Origin: Chitinophagaceae bacterium
GTDB taxonomy: Bacteria > Bacteroidota > Bacteroidia > Chitinophagales > Chitinophagaceae
Length of the DNA stretch: 23,484 nucleotides
Assembly: GCA_019454915.1 (NCBI GenBank)
Contig: JACFNM010000004.1
Coordinates: forward strand, 1-23,484
Reading direction: 5' to 3'
The notes beneath the pieces are model-generated. The model was not told the origin of the DNA and ran no database searches. It worked only from the letters and a program-made list of their open reading frames with translations. This document shows, in pieces, positions 8,295-16,722 of this stretch. The translations under genes and the position numbers were made by a program. The first letter of the stretch is position 1; every line of letters begins with the position of its first letter.

Positions 8295-9587
8295 ATGTCA
8301 ACATCTACTACCATTCAGCCTGAAAACAGAAAAAATTTTCTCTCGCCGATAGTAATTATTGGCGCATTGTTTTTCATCTTCGGATTTGTTACCTGGGCCA
8401 ACAGTACGCTCATCCCCTACCTCGCTATGGCTTGCGAACTGACTACAGCAGAAGCGGTGCTGGTAACTTTTGCCTTTTACATTTCTTACGCCGTGATGGC
8501 ATTCCCGTCTTCCTGGGTATTAAAGAAAACGGGTTTCAAAAACGGGATGATGGTGGGGCTTCTTATTATGGCGGTGGGTGCGCTGTTGTTTATCCCCGCA
8601 GCCAAAAGCAGAAATTATAATATCTTCCTGTTAGGGCTGTTTATCATAGGTACGGGGCTTGCCCTGCTGCAAACGGCCTCCAACCCGTACATCACTATAC
8701 TGGGTCCTATAGAAAGCGCCGCAAAGCGGATCAGCATCATGGGCGTATGTAACAAAGCGGCGGGCGCCCTGGCTCCGTTGATATTAGGGGCCATTGTTCT
8801 GAAGGACTCCTCTGCATTAGAGGCCAAACTCAGTACGATGGACGCCGTACAAAAAGCCGCAGAGTTAGATGCATTAGCATCCCGGGTTGTCTTACCATAC
8901 GTCGTTATCGCCATTGTTCTGGTATTGTTAGGCGTATTTATATACATCTCGCACCTTCCGGAAGTAAAAGCTGAAGGAGAGGAAGGAGCAGAGTCTGTCT
9001 CCGGAGACTTTGTGCAACGAAAAAGCATATTTGATTACCCCTATCTGTGGCTCGGGTTCATCTCCATCTTTTTATATGTGGGCGTTGAAGTAATGGCGGG
9101 CGATATCATTCAGATCTACGGAGCCTCCATTGGTATCAGCCTCGATGTTGCCAAGCACTTTACTACCTATACCATGATTGGCATGTTGGTGGGCTATCTT
9201 GTTGGTATATTCACCATTCCCAAATATCTTTCACAAAAAGGAGTACTGAAACTCTCGGCAATCCTCGGGCTGCTGTTTTCCCTGTGTGCCATATTCACCA
9301 CCGGGTTTACATCGGTATTGTTTATAGCCTTGCTGGGCTTAGCGAATGCACTCATCTGGCCCGCTATTTGGCCATTGGCCATTGACGGACTGGGGAAATT
9401 CACCAAAACGGGTTCTGCGCTGTTAATCGTTGGGATAGCCGGAGGCGGTATATTGCCTCGCGTATGGGCATCCTTAGGCGAAAAGATAGGGCTTCAGCAG
9501 GCATTTTGGATCATGATACCCTGCTATTTGTTTATCTACTTTTTCGCCGTATCCGGTCACAAAATCGGACGCAGTGTAAAAGCGTAA
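8295..9587 (+). CDS. Sugar:H+ symporter, FucP/GluP type (MFS, FHS family)
   Basis: A 430-residue very hydrophobic protein with about 12 membrane segments, in two halves around a hydrophilic loop near residues 220-240. The first segment contains the family-typical asparagine motif (WANSTLIPYL, about residues 34-43), and TASNPYITILGP near 127-138 is characteristic of the fucose/glucose/galactose permeases of Bacteroidota. It would import a hexose with protons across the inner membrane. Because a ROK hexokinase is divergent next to it and glycogen genes follow, glucose is the likeliest substrate (a GluP role); fucose or galactose remain possible. It ends at a strong terminator. Confidence 0.88.
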   Translation: MSTSTTIQPENRKNFLSPIVIIGALFFIFGFVTWANSTLIPYLAMACELTTAEAVLVTFAFYISYAVMAFPSSWVLKKTGFKNGMMVGLLIMAVGALLFIPAAKSRNYNIFLLGLFIIGTGLALLQTASNPYITILGPIESAAKRISIMGVCNKAAGALAPLILGAIVLKDSSALEAKLSTMDAVQKAAELDALASRVVLPYVVIAIVLVLLGVFIYISHLPEVKAEGEEGAESVSGDFVQRKSIFDYPYLWLGFISIFLYVGVEVMAGDIIQIYGASIGISLDVAKHFTTYTMIGMLVGYLVGIFTIPKYLSQKGVLKLSAILGLLFSLCAIFTTGFTSVLFIALLGLANALIWPAIWPLAIDGLGKFTKTGSALLIVGIAGGGILPRVWASLGEKIGLQQAFWIMIPCYLFIYFFAVSGHKIGRSVKA

Positions 9588-9613
9588 ACTCAAATAATTT
9601 ATCTCACCGGATA

Positions 9614-9645
9614 AAATGCCCGTGTTAATTCCAACATGGGCATTT
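9614..9645 (+). terminator. Rho-independent terminator of the sugar symporter
   Basis: Arms AAATGCCCGTGTT (9614-9626) and AACATGGGCATTT (9633-9645) pair over 13 positions with one G-U, around a 6-base loop. The right arm ends in TTT followed by ATTAT. It begins 27 bases after the symporter stop and separates it from glgA. Confidence 0.8.
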
Positions 9646-9739
9646 ATTATGCATAAAATATTTTTTTATCTGCTGCTTGGATAAAGCGAAAACCTTCTTA
9701 TATTCAGGCAAAGAACCCACGCATAGAATTTTATACAGA

Positions 9740-11161
9740 ATGGAAATACTACACGTAAGCGCTGAATGTTACCCCGTGGCCAAAGCCGGCGGACTGGGCG
9801 ATGTGGTAGGCGCCCTGCCTAAATACCAAAATGAGCTCGGACATATTGCCAAAGTGGTGATGCCTATGTACAAAACAAAATTTCTGATGGAGAATGAGTG
9901 GGACGTGGTGCATAAAGGGCGAACCAATATAGGCGACTACTGGTTCGACTATACGCTTATCAAAGAACGAACCAACAAATTGGGCTTTGATTTATATCTC
10001 GTTGACATCAACGGATTATTAGACAGGGAGAAAGTGTATGGCTACGACGACGACATTGACCGGTTCACGGGCTTTCAGGTAGCGGTGGTAGACTGGGTAT
10101 CTTCCTGGGTTCATCACCCCGATATCATCCACGTACACGACCATCATACGGGACTGATCCCCTTCATGATCAAGCATTGCTACAAATACCAGCACCTGCG
10201 GCAGATTCCAACAGTGCTTACCATTCATAATGCTCAATACCAGGGTGTGATGGGATGGGATAAGAGTTTCCTGCTGCCCCCCTGGGACAGTTGGAAATGG
10301 GGGATGCTGGATTGGCAAAACAACATCAATCCGCTGGCTTCAGGAATTAAATGCGCCTGGAAAGTAACCACCGTCAGCAACAGTTATTTGAATGAACTGC
10401 GCCAGTCGGCCAATGGACTGGAGGCGCTGTTTGAATATGAAAAAGGAAAATGTTCAGGCATTTTAAATGGCATTGATACAGAAGTATGGGATCCGGGCAC
10501 CGATACTTATCTGGAAGATCACTACACGTTAGATAGCGTTACCGAGGGAAAACTAAAAAACAAACAACAGCTCTGCAAAACTTTCAACCTGGATATTAAT
10601 AAGCCATTGATTGTTTTCATTGGGAGGCTCGTTGGCGAGAAAGGAGCAGACATCCTCCCTTCTGCGATAAGCGATAGCTTTTATTATATCGGTCGAAAAA
10701 TGAATTTTCTGATTCTGGGAAGCGGATTTCCCGAAGTAGAATCCCAGTTAAGCGGATTGCACCGGTTGGCGCAGAATGATTATAACGCCTATATCGGCTA
10801 CAACGAATCATTAAGCCACCTGATGTATGCCGGCGCCGACTTCTTACTAATGCCTTCCCGGGTGGAACCCTGCGGTCTAAATCAGATGTATGCTATGCGC
10901 TATGGCACGATACCTATGGTACGCAAAACCGGAGGGTTACGCGACACCGTAGTAGATTATGGTGAGGAGGGCGGTTATGGCATCGTCTATAACTGGGCAT
11001 CCGTAGGCGATATCACCCAGGGCATCTGGCGGGCAGTAAGCCTTTATGAGGATAAAGAAAAAGTGAAGGAAGTAAGGGAAAAAATGATGCAACTGGATTT
11101 TAGCTGGCAGCAGAGCGTAAAACAATATCTCTCCTTATATGAAGGTTTGCTTCCAAAATAG
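9740..11161 (+). CDS. glgA: Glycogen (starch) synthase, GT5 family
   Basis: A 473-residue GT-B enzyme that transfers glucose from ADP-glucose to the growing alpha-1,4-glucan. The ADP-glucose motif KAGGLGDV is at residues 15-22. Further family motifs are HDHHTG, TIHNAQYQG, the NGID segment, GRLVGEKG, and the C-terminal EPCGLNQMYAMRYGT with its catalytic glutamate. The ATG at 9740 is chosen because MEILHVSAE is the conserved family N-terminus; the frame stays open to a TTG at 9677, but those residues fall in what is probably the promoter region. glgC follows 90 bases later with no terminator between them, so the two are probably one transcript. Confidence 0.96.
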   Translation: MEILHVSAECYPVAKAGGLGDVVGALPKYQNELGHIAKVVMPMYKTKFLMENEWDVVHKGRTNIGDYWFDYTLIKERTNKLGFDLYLVDINGLLDREKVYGYDDDIDRFTGFQVAVVDWVSSWVHHPDIIHVHDHHTGLIPFMIKHCYKYQHLRQIPTVLTIHNAQYQGVMGWDKSFLLPPWDSWKWGMLDWQNNINPLASGIKCAWKVTTVSNSYLNELRQSANGLEALFEYEKGKCSGILNGIDTEVWDPGTDTYLEDHYTLDSVTEGKLKNKQQLCKTFNLDINKPLIVFIGRLVGEKGADILPSAISDSFYYIGRKMNFLILGSGFPEVESQLSGLHRLAQNDYNAYIGYNESLSHLMYAGADFLLMPSRVEPCGLNQMYAMRYGTIPMVRKTGGLRDTVVDYGEEGGYGIVYNWASVGDITQGIWRAVSLYEDKEKVKEVREKMMQLDFSWQQSVKQYLSLYEGLLPK

Positions 11162-11251
11162 ACAGATTTGGTAAGCACCCAAAAGATAAAATGATAACAA
11201 CCAAAAAATAGCTTTAAATTCATTTGTTTATTAACACTAATCGTAACAACT

Positions 11252-12526
11252 ATGAAGAAGAATGTGATCGCCATAATTTTAGGTGGTGGCGCCGGAACAA
11301 GATTATCACCTCTCACCGCCACCCGCAGTAAACCCGCTGTACCCATTGCCGGCAAATACCGGTTAGTAGATATTCCTATTTCCAATTGTCTCAATTCCGA
11401 CATCGGCAGAATGTATGTACTTACCCAGTTCAATTCTGCATCTCTTAATAAGCACATCAAAAACACCTACCACTTTAGCATTTTCAGTAAGGCCTTTGTG
11501 GACATACTTGCTGCTGAACAAACCCCGGATAACCACGGATGGTATCAGGGAACGGCCGATGCTGTCAGGCAGTCGCTGCGTCATCTGCAGCAGCAAGAAT
11601 TTGATCACGTACTCATCCTGTCCGGAGACCAGCTGTACCAGATGGACTTTGGAGGAATGCTGGACAACCATATAGAATCCGGGGCAGACCTTTCCATCGC
11701 CACTATCCCGGTGGGCGAAAGAGAAGCGCCGGAGTTTGGCATACTTAAATCCAATGAAGAAAGATACATTACTTCCTTTATTGAAAAACCCAAAAAAGAC
11801 CTGCTTCCGGATTGGGTAAGCGATACAGGGGATGAGATGCAAAAGGCCGGTAGAATCTACCTTGCATCCATGGGTATCTATATTTTCAATCGCAGCCTGT
11901 TGTTTGAATTGCTGATGGATACGCATAAAGATGCAACCGATTTTGGAAAAGAAATCATTCCCAACTCCATAAGTAAACATCGGGTAGTGAGCTACCAGTA
12001 CGATGGCTACTGGACTGATATAGGAAATATATATTCCTTCTTTGAGGCTAACCTGGCGCTTACGGAAAACATCCCGCTCTTTAATTTATTCGATAATCAA
12101 AATTCAATCTATACGCGGCCGAGAATGCTACCGCCGGCCAAGATCAGCGGAACAACACTCGAAAAAACCCTGATTGCGGAAGGCTGTATTATCAATGCAT
12201 CCCGTATAGAAAACAGCGTTACCGGCATACGTACCCGAATCGGTTCGGGTTCCACCATCGTCAATACCTATATCATGGGTAGCGATTATTTTGAGACGAT
12301 TGATGAAATGAACAATGCTGCGAGCCAGGGGCTTCCTAAAATGGGCATCGGGGAACGTTGTTACATCCGTAATGCCATCATTGACAAAAATTGTCGCATC
12401 GGCAATGATGTCCGTATCAATGGCGGCTCGCACTTACCGGATTCCGATCACCCGCTTTATACGGTGAAAGACGGCATCGTGGTAGTCAAGAAGGGTTCTA
12501 TATTCCCGGATGGGTTTGTGATTTAG
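11252..12526 (+). CDS. glgC: Glucose-1-phosphate adenylyltransferase (ADP-glucose pyrophosphorylase)
   Basis: A 424-residue enzyme making ADP-glucose from glucose-1-phosphate and ATP, the committed and usually allosterically controlled step of bacterial glycogen synthesis. The nucleotide-binding loop GGGAGTRL is at residues 11-18, substrate segment GWYQGTADAVRQ at 96-107, metal-binding SGDQLYQMD at 124-132, and sugar-phosphate motif FIEKP at 176-180. The C-terminal third has the left-handed beta-helix repeats expected for the regulatory domain. It supplies GlgA encoded just upstream. No branching enzyme or phosphorylase gene is adjacent. A terminator follows. Confidence 0.97.
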   Translation: MKKNVIAIILGGGAGTRLSPLTATRSKPAVPIAGKYRLVDIPISNCLNSDIGRMYVLTQFNSASLNKHIKNTYHFSIFSKAFVDILAAEQTPDNHGWYQGTADAVRQSLRHLQQQEFDHVLILSGDQLYQMDFGGMLDNHIESGADLSIATIPVGEREAPEFGILKSNEERYITSFIEKPKKDLLPDWVSDTGDEMQKAGRIYLASMGIYIFNRSLLFELLMDTHKDATDFGKEIIPNSISKHRVVSYQYDGYWTDIGNIYSFFEANLALTENIPLFNLFDNQNSIYTRPRMLPPAKISGTTLEKTLIAEGCIINASRIENSVTGIRTRIGSGSTIVNTYIMGSDYFETIDEMNNAASQGLPKMGIGERCYIRNAIIDKNCRIGNDVRINGGSHLPDSDHPLYTVKDGIVVVKKGSIFPDGFVI

Positions 12527-12589
12527 ATTGATTTAGATTTTTTATTTGGAGTCAGTTCCTAATTACAATACTGGATGATCATATCAATT

Positions 12590-12622
12590 GGGAGGGCAGG
12601 TAAATGTCCTCCCTTATTTTTT
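12590..12622 (+). terminator. Rho-independent terminator after glgC
   Basis: Arms GGGAGGGCA (12590-12598) and TGTCCTCCC (12605-12613) form 9 pairs with one G-U and a 6-base loop, followed by TTATTTTTT. It lies 64 bases after the glgC stop. There is no T-run on the other strand, so it probably serves glgC only. Confidence 0.85.
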
Positions 12623-12663
12623 AAATTTCAAACAGAAATTGGCAGGTAAATCAAAAATAAACT

Positions 12664-13137
12664 TTAGCGATGCCGGTTACTAAATCGCCGTTTCTTATTA
12701 AATAAAAACGCATCGAAACTCAACTTTCCTCCCCCCGTAACGAGGGTGATGATTATTAATCCGAACAGGAGGATAAAATACTCATACCCTTCACCCTTTC
12801 CTTCTACCTTCGCCCAATTCATAAAAAATCCATTACCTCCAATATCCACTAACAATACGCCAATAAAATTAAACGCCAATGCTAAGGCTGCATATCTCGT
12901 AAACAGTCCGGCGGCCAGCAGCAACGACCCGAAAAATTCGACTATAATAACCAGGAACCCAAGGATCCATGATACCTCCACAATGTCCGTCATATAATAC
13001 ATGGTACCCTGGAAGCCGGCGCCGCCAAACCAGCCTAACAATTTTTGCGCGCCGTGCGGAAAAATGACTATCGCAATCGCCAGCCGCGCATATAAAGCAA
13101 CCCAATTTCTCTTATTTGTCAGCAATAACCTGTTCAT
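12664..13137 (-). CDS. DoxX-family membrane protein
   Basis: A 157-residue protein with four probable membrane segments. The N-terminal segment (RLAIAIVIFPHGAQKLLGWFGG, read in two parts: RLAIAIVIFPHG then AQKLLGWFGG) is the DoxX signature. It ends in a basic tail (KKRRFSNRHR). DoxX proteins sit in the inner membrane; some are linked to thiosulfate:quinone oxidation or redox stress, but most have no known function. The start is the ATG at 13137; a TTG three codons upstream is less likely. It is convergent with glgC and divergent from the ABC ATPase, so it is probably a single-gene unit. Confidence 0.85.
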   Translation of the reverse strand: MNRLLLTNKRNWVALYARLAIAIVIFPHGAQKLLGWFGGAGFQGTMYYMTDIVEVSWILGFLVIIVEFFGSLLLAAGLFTRYAALALAFNFIGVLLVDIGGNGFFMNWAKVEGKGEGYEYFILLFGLIIITLVTGGGKLSFDAFLFNKKRRFSNRHR

Positions 13138-13422
13138 TACTTTCAAAATTAAAGGCTAAAAGATAATATAACTTTTTATTTATTGGCGCTATCCGCAAAA
13201 ATATCCGCCAAATCATAAACGATTCTCTTACCCTACGGATTGTATTCCTTTCAGCCCGGTAAGGTATCTCCTGCCTTAAAGAGCAGCCGGATTCTATATC
13301 TCAAAGCCCCTACGAAAGCTATTTTCATCCAATAAATTCAGCCACTCGTCCCTGCATTTCCTGCCGTAAGTGAATACGTGAATTAATTTGTCGGGATGCT
13401 TAACTGTATTAACTTGCCGCCC

Positions 13423-14187
13423 ATGTCAGAAAAGGAAGTTATTACCGTGAGAAATCTGGTGAAAAACTATGGAGATTTTGAGGCGGTAAAAGGGATCAGT
13501 TTCAGCGTATATGAAGGCGAGATATTCGGGCTCCTGGGACCCAACGGGGCAGGAAAATCCACCACGCTGGAAATCATGGAAACCCTGCGACCGAAAACCA
13601 GCGGGGAAGTGATTATTGACGGATTTAACCTGGATCACGAAGCGGATAAAATCAAAAGAATTATTGGCGTTCAGCTTCAGTCTTCGGGCTTTTATCCCAG
13701 CCTGAACCTTTCCGAACTCATCATCCTGTTCGGCGGGCTTTACAACGAGCCCGTCAACGTGCGGGAACTATTGCATCTTGTAAACCTCGAAGACAAGGCA
13801 AAGAATCAATATAAAGAACTCAGCGGCGGTCAGAAACAGCGTTTCTCCATCGCCACTACCCTGGTCAACAAACCGAGGATTATCTTTTTAGATGAACCAA
13901 CTACCGGGTTGGATCCCCACGCGAGAAGAAACCTGTGGGACTTAATCCGGGATATCCGTTCAAAAGGAACCACAGTTATTATCACCACCCATTACATGGA
14001 TGAAGCGGAGATATTATGCGACCGGGTAGCCATCGTTGATCATGGTAAGATTATTGCTTTACACAGTCCCGACCAGTTGATTGATGACCTGGTAGCTACG
14101 GGATTTGAACGTCCCAAAGAAGTAAAAAAAGCTAACCTGGAAGATGTGTTTATCCATCTCACGGGTCGTTCGCTCCGAAATGAATAA
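13423..14187 (+). CDS. ABC transporter ATP-binding protein (CcmA/DrrA type)
   Basis: A 254-residue ABC ATPase with all motifs: Walker A GPNGAGKST (residues 39-47), Q-loop near VQLQSSGF, signature LSGGQKQR, Walker B IIFLDEP, and the switch histidine in TTHYMDEAE. The short C-terminal tail (LEDVFIHLTG) is typical of the DrrA-like export ATPases. It should power a membrane permease, but no permease is encoded beside it; an FKBP lipoprotein gene follows after 26 bases instead. ATG at 13423 gives the usual family start (MSEKEVITV); an in-frame ATG at 13396 would add nine residues. The exported substrate is unknown. Confidence 0.92.
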   Translation: MSEKEVITVRNLVKNYGDFEAVKGISFSVYEGEIFGLLGPNGAGKSTTLEIMETLRPKTSGEVIIDGFNLDHEADKIKRIIGVQLQSSGFYPSLNLSELIILFGGLYNEPVNVRELLHLVNLEDKAKNQYKELSGGQKQRFSIATTLVNKPRIIFLDEPTTGLDPHARRNLWDLIRDIRSKGTTVIITTHYMDEAEILCDRVAIVDHGKIIALHSPDQLIDDLVATGFERPKEVKKANLEDVFIHLTGRSLRNE

Positions 14188-14213
14188 TAAAAACCATTAA
14201 TTTAGATTCAATC

Positions 14214-14954
14214 ATGATTAAAAAAACGTCTCCACTTATTCTATTGGCAACGGGTGCAGTCTATTTGCTCACTACGGGATGTTCATCCCTGCAGGAAATT
14301 GCCGGCAACACTTCTCATATTATATATGCCGAACCCCAACCGCCAAAGCCGGAATTATCCAATGCAATTGACAGCATGAGTTATGCTTTGGGTATGATCG
14401 ACGCCACTTTTTTCAAATCACAGGGCGTGGACACCATCAACTTTGCCCTTATGAACAAGGGATTTCACGCTGTATTAAAAGACGAAAAAACATTATTAAC
14501 CAGTCAGGAAGCAGATATGACCGTTAGAGAACAATTACAGGCCTTTATGCGCAAGAAATCGCAGGCGGCCATCGAAGAAGGAGAAAAATTCTTAGCCGAA
14601 AACAAAAAAAGAGATGGGGTTAAAGTCACACCCAGCGGATTACAATATGAAATCCTCAAACTGGGTAACGGGCCTAAACCCTCCGACACCAGTACAGTGG
14701 AAGTTCATTACGAAGGGTTTTTAGTTAACGGAACCAAATTCGACAGCTCGCGCGACCGGGGTGAATCCATCTCTTTCGCCCTGAATCAGGTGATTAAAGG
14801 CTGGACCGAAGGGGTGCAACTAATGCCCGTTGGTTCCCGGTTTAAATTCTATATCCCCTATACTTTAGGCTATGGCGAACAGGGAGCCGGTGGAACCATT
14901 CCAGGAGGAGCAGCCCTTATCTTTGATGTGGAGTTAATCAATATCGTACACTAA
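14214..14954 (+). CDS. FKBP-type peptidyl-prolyl isomerase lipoprotein (FkpA/Mip-like)
   Basis: A 246-residue protein with a lipoprotein signal ending in a lipobox with Cys23 (LLTTGC). Residues about 50-135 form the helical FKBP_N dimerisation domain (SMSYALGM at 54-61), and 138-246 the FKBP catalytic domain, with VHYEGFLVNGTKFDSS (164-179), VIKGWTEG (193-200) and YTLGYGEQG (216-224), so active-site aromatics are in place. It should catalyse proline isomerisation and chaperone proteins in the periplasm or at the outer membrane. It starts 26 bases after the ABC ATPase gene and is probably cotranscribed with it. Only a weak hairpin follows. Confidence 0.93.
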   Translation: MIKKTSPLILLATGAVYLLTTGCSSLQEIAGNTSHIIYAEPQPPKPELSNAIDSMSYALGMIDATFFKSQGVDTINFALMNKGFHAVLKDEKTLLTSQEADMTVREQLQAFMRKKSQAAIEEGEKFLAENKKRDGVKVTPSGLQYEILKLGNGPKPSDTSTVEVHYEGFLVNGTKFDSSRDRGESISFALNQVIKGWTEGVQLMPVGSRFKFYIPYTLGYGEQGAGGTIPGGAALIFDVELINIVH

Positions 14955-14959
14955 CTTCC

Positions 14960-14976
14960 ATACCCCATCCGGGTAT
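14960..14976 (+). terminator. Weak hairpin after the FKBP gene
   Basis: ATACCC (14960-14965) pairs with GGGTAT (14971-14976) around a 5-base loop, five bases after the FKBP stop. There is no following T-run, so termination would be inefficient. The rest of the 142-base convergent interval holds another short inverted repeat (AGTTCC ... GGAACT) and nothing else recognised. Confidence 0.3.
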
Positions 14977-15096
14977 AGCAGCCATTGGATAGTTCCGAAC
15001 CGGATAAGAAGAAGGGAACTGTAGCCTGTGGATTGATCGCCGTGCTGTTCTGAAAAAGAGAAAACAAATCATCCGCGAAATAACGCCGGTGACATC

Positions 15097-15678
15097 TTAT
15101 CTCAGCACTACGGAATCCTTCACGGCTCCGCAGGTAAGCATCTTATCTCCGAAGTAGGGATTCTTAATATCCGTGGTGCTGCTTAACCAGTCAGCGCCGG
15201 CATTGTCAAACGCCATGGGGCAATGGAGCAGGTACAGCTTGTGCTTACCATATCTTACCGTTCTGGCCAAATCAAACAGGTTGCCGGAGATCATCTGAAA
15301 GGACTTCCGCTTGTTTTCAATATCCGTTTCTCCTACAAGCCCCTTGCTCTCGCTATCAATACCGCCGGTATAGGTTTGGGCGGTCGGAATGATAATATTA
15401 CTGGTGTCAACACTTTTCAACTCATCCCACTTCAATTCGCCCACAGACTGGATCAAACCGTTCGCCGCATTATCAGCCGCTGCCGCATCACTCGCTACCA
15501 ATGCATCGCGAAGCGCATAATACCGGTTGAGCACATTTTCAAAGGAAGCATCAAAAACTTCCGAATAGGAAACAATCCCTTCTGCCCGTTCTTCTACGGG
15601 AGAGCTTTCCGCTTTTTTTTCACTGGAATTGCAGGAAAACAAAAAGATCAAAGTGGTAATAAGTAGTATCCTGTTCAT
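15097..15678 (-). CDS. DUF3347 lipoprotein, probable copper-binding
   Basis: A 193-residue lipoprotein: signal peptide with Cys16 (FLFSC), a charged linker, then a DUF3347 domain from about residue 45. The domain shows YYALRDALVASDAAAA (53-68), the KRKSFQMIS helix (123-131), and a C-terminal metal-like site CPMAFDNAGADWLS (153-166) with NPYFGDKML (173-181) and Cys183. In Bacteroidota this domain often occurs fused to, or beside, CusB-type copper efflux proteins, so copper binding in the periplasm is likely but inferred. The ATG at 15678 is chosen because it starts the signal peptide; the open frame extends to 15753 without lipoprotein character. It lies 71 bases downstream of the deacetylase gene. 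No copper exporter is nearby. Confidence 0.82.
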   Translation of the reverse strand: MNRILLITTLIFLFSCNSSEKKAESSPVEERAEGIVSYSEVFDASFENVLNRYYALRDALVASDAAAADNAANGLIQSVGELKWDELKSVDTSNIIIPTAQTYTGGIDSESKGLVGETDIENKRKSFQMISGNLFDLARTVRYGKHKLYLLHCPMAFDNAGADWLSSTTDIKNPYFGDKMLTCGAVKDSVVLR

Positions 15679-15749
15679 GGAGCTATTTTTTACAAACCTA
15701 AGGAAAAAGATCGTCATGAAATGACGCCTCAAAAAGAAGCGGGTGCATT

Positions 15750-16601
15750 TCAACTCCTAAAGGTCCGTTTCATGGCTTTATACATGGTTTGCGCGCTCCA
15801 GTCGCCCGGAACAATCATACGCCTGATGGTATATAAAGGCTCCGTCGAATCTCTGGGTGTGGACAACTGAAAAGCAGCCTTCACATTATGCTTTTTCAAT
15901 TCAGGAATAGCCTCCTTATTCCAGGCACCGAACGGATAGGCAAAATATTCAACCGGCTTTCCCGTGATGGTTTCCAATTCACGCGCCGGTTTTGCTATTT
16001 GCTTTTCCCAATCTTCTCCTTTATACTTTTTCACATTTTGGTGATCCCAGGTGTGTGATGCGATAACATGTCCCTGATCGGACAAGTCCTTCACCTGCTC
16101 TTTACTCATATAGATCGAACGTCCCAGTGAAACAGTCATGATAAAAAATACTCCTTTGAATCCATGTTTCTTCATCTCGGGAGCAGCAACCACGTACTGG
16201 TCGCGGTCACTATCATCATACGTAAGCATAACCGGTTTCTCAGGCAGTGGTTTCCCTTCAGTGAGATACCGATACAAATCATCGGGCAGTATGGTATGGT
16301 ATCCGCTGTCTGCCAACAACTGTAAATGAGATTTAAATAATTCCGGAGGTACCACCACATCTTTTACACCTCTCGATTCATTACCTTTCCAGTTCCTAAT
16401 CTGATGATAGCATAAAACCGGTACTTCCGGCCTGGCAAGTATTGTTGCAGCGTCGGCGATTCCATGGCTGGTATCTCCGCCAGATTCCGGTACTGTCAGG
16501 GTCGCTTCGGGTATCTGGCTAACAGGTTGATTGGGTTTCAGGTTACAGGATGCTATTGAGACAGCTATAAAACACAAACTGCCGGTAAAAGCTTTTTTCA
16601 T
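15750..16601 (-). CDS. Polysaccharide deacetylase lipoprotein (CE4, IcaB/PgaB-like)
   Basis: A 283-residue lipoprotein with Cys19 in the lipobox (SIASC). A NodB-homology domain follows: opening strand PVLCYHQI (61-68), motif 1 TYDDSD (127-132) with two candidate catalytic/metal aspartates, motif 2 SHTWDH (182-187) with the two metal histidines, and motif 3 AYPFG (221-225). The order and the AYPFG form resemble IcaB and PgaB, which remove acetyl groups from surface poly-N-acetylglucosamine. The usual glycine after the DD of motif 1 is serine. It should act on an extracytoplasmic N-acetylated polysaccharide or peptidoglycan. It is divergent from an SDR gene and precedes a DUF3347 lipoprotein. 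Confidence 0.9.
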   Translation of the reverse strand: MKKAFTGSLCFIAVSIASCNLKPNQPVSQIPEATLTVPESGGDTSHGIADAATILARPEVPVLCYHQIRNWKGNESRGVKDVVVPPELFKSHLQLLADSGYHTILPDDLYRYLTEGKPLPEKPVMLTYDDSDRDQYVVAAPEMKKHGFKGVFFIMTVSLGRSIYMSKEQVKDLSDQGHVIASHTWDHQNVKKYKGEDWEKQIAKPARELETITGKPVEYFAYPFGAWNKEAIPELKKHNVKAAFQLSTPRDSTEPLYTIRRMIVPGDWSAQTMYKAMKRTFRS

Positions 16602-16646
16602 AAATTAATTAACGGCTCGCTTAGTGGATGCCGTATAAAAAAGATG

Positions 16647-16654
16647 CAAATATA
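16647..16654 (-). promoter_or_regulatory. Candidate -7 promoter element of the deacetylase
   Basis: On the minus strand the sequence is TATATTTG, an exact TAnnTTTG match, predicting a leader of about 39 bases before the ATG at 16601. It lies in the 121-base divergent interval. On the plus strand of the same interval TATTTTTA (16697-16704) is a one-mismatch -7 box for the SDR gene. Confidence 0.45.
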
Positions 16655-16722
16655 TTATCAACCCGCAAATAAAAACACAGGTATAAAAGACATAACTATT
16701 TTTAAACATAAATCTCCCATAT

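Noticed and set aside
9677..9739. TTG start 21 codons before glgA
   Set aside because: The conserved N-terminus starts at 9740, and the upstream stretch is more likely promoter and leader.
11363..11980. 205-codon minus-strand frame inside glgC
   Set aside because: Antisense to a well-supported gene, with no family resemblance.
13180..13215. Inverted repeat TTGGCG ... CGCCAA in the gap between doxX and the ABC ATPase
   Set aside because: Arms of six bases with a 17-18 base loop and no T-run; too weak to call, and the rest of this roughly 285-base gap shows nothing recognised.
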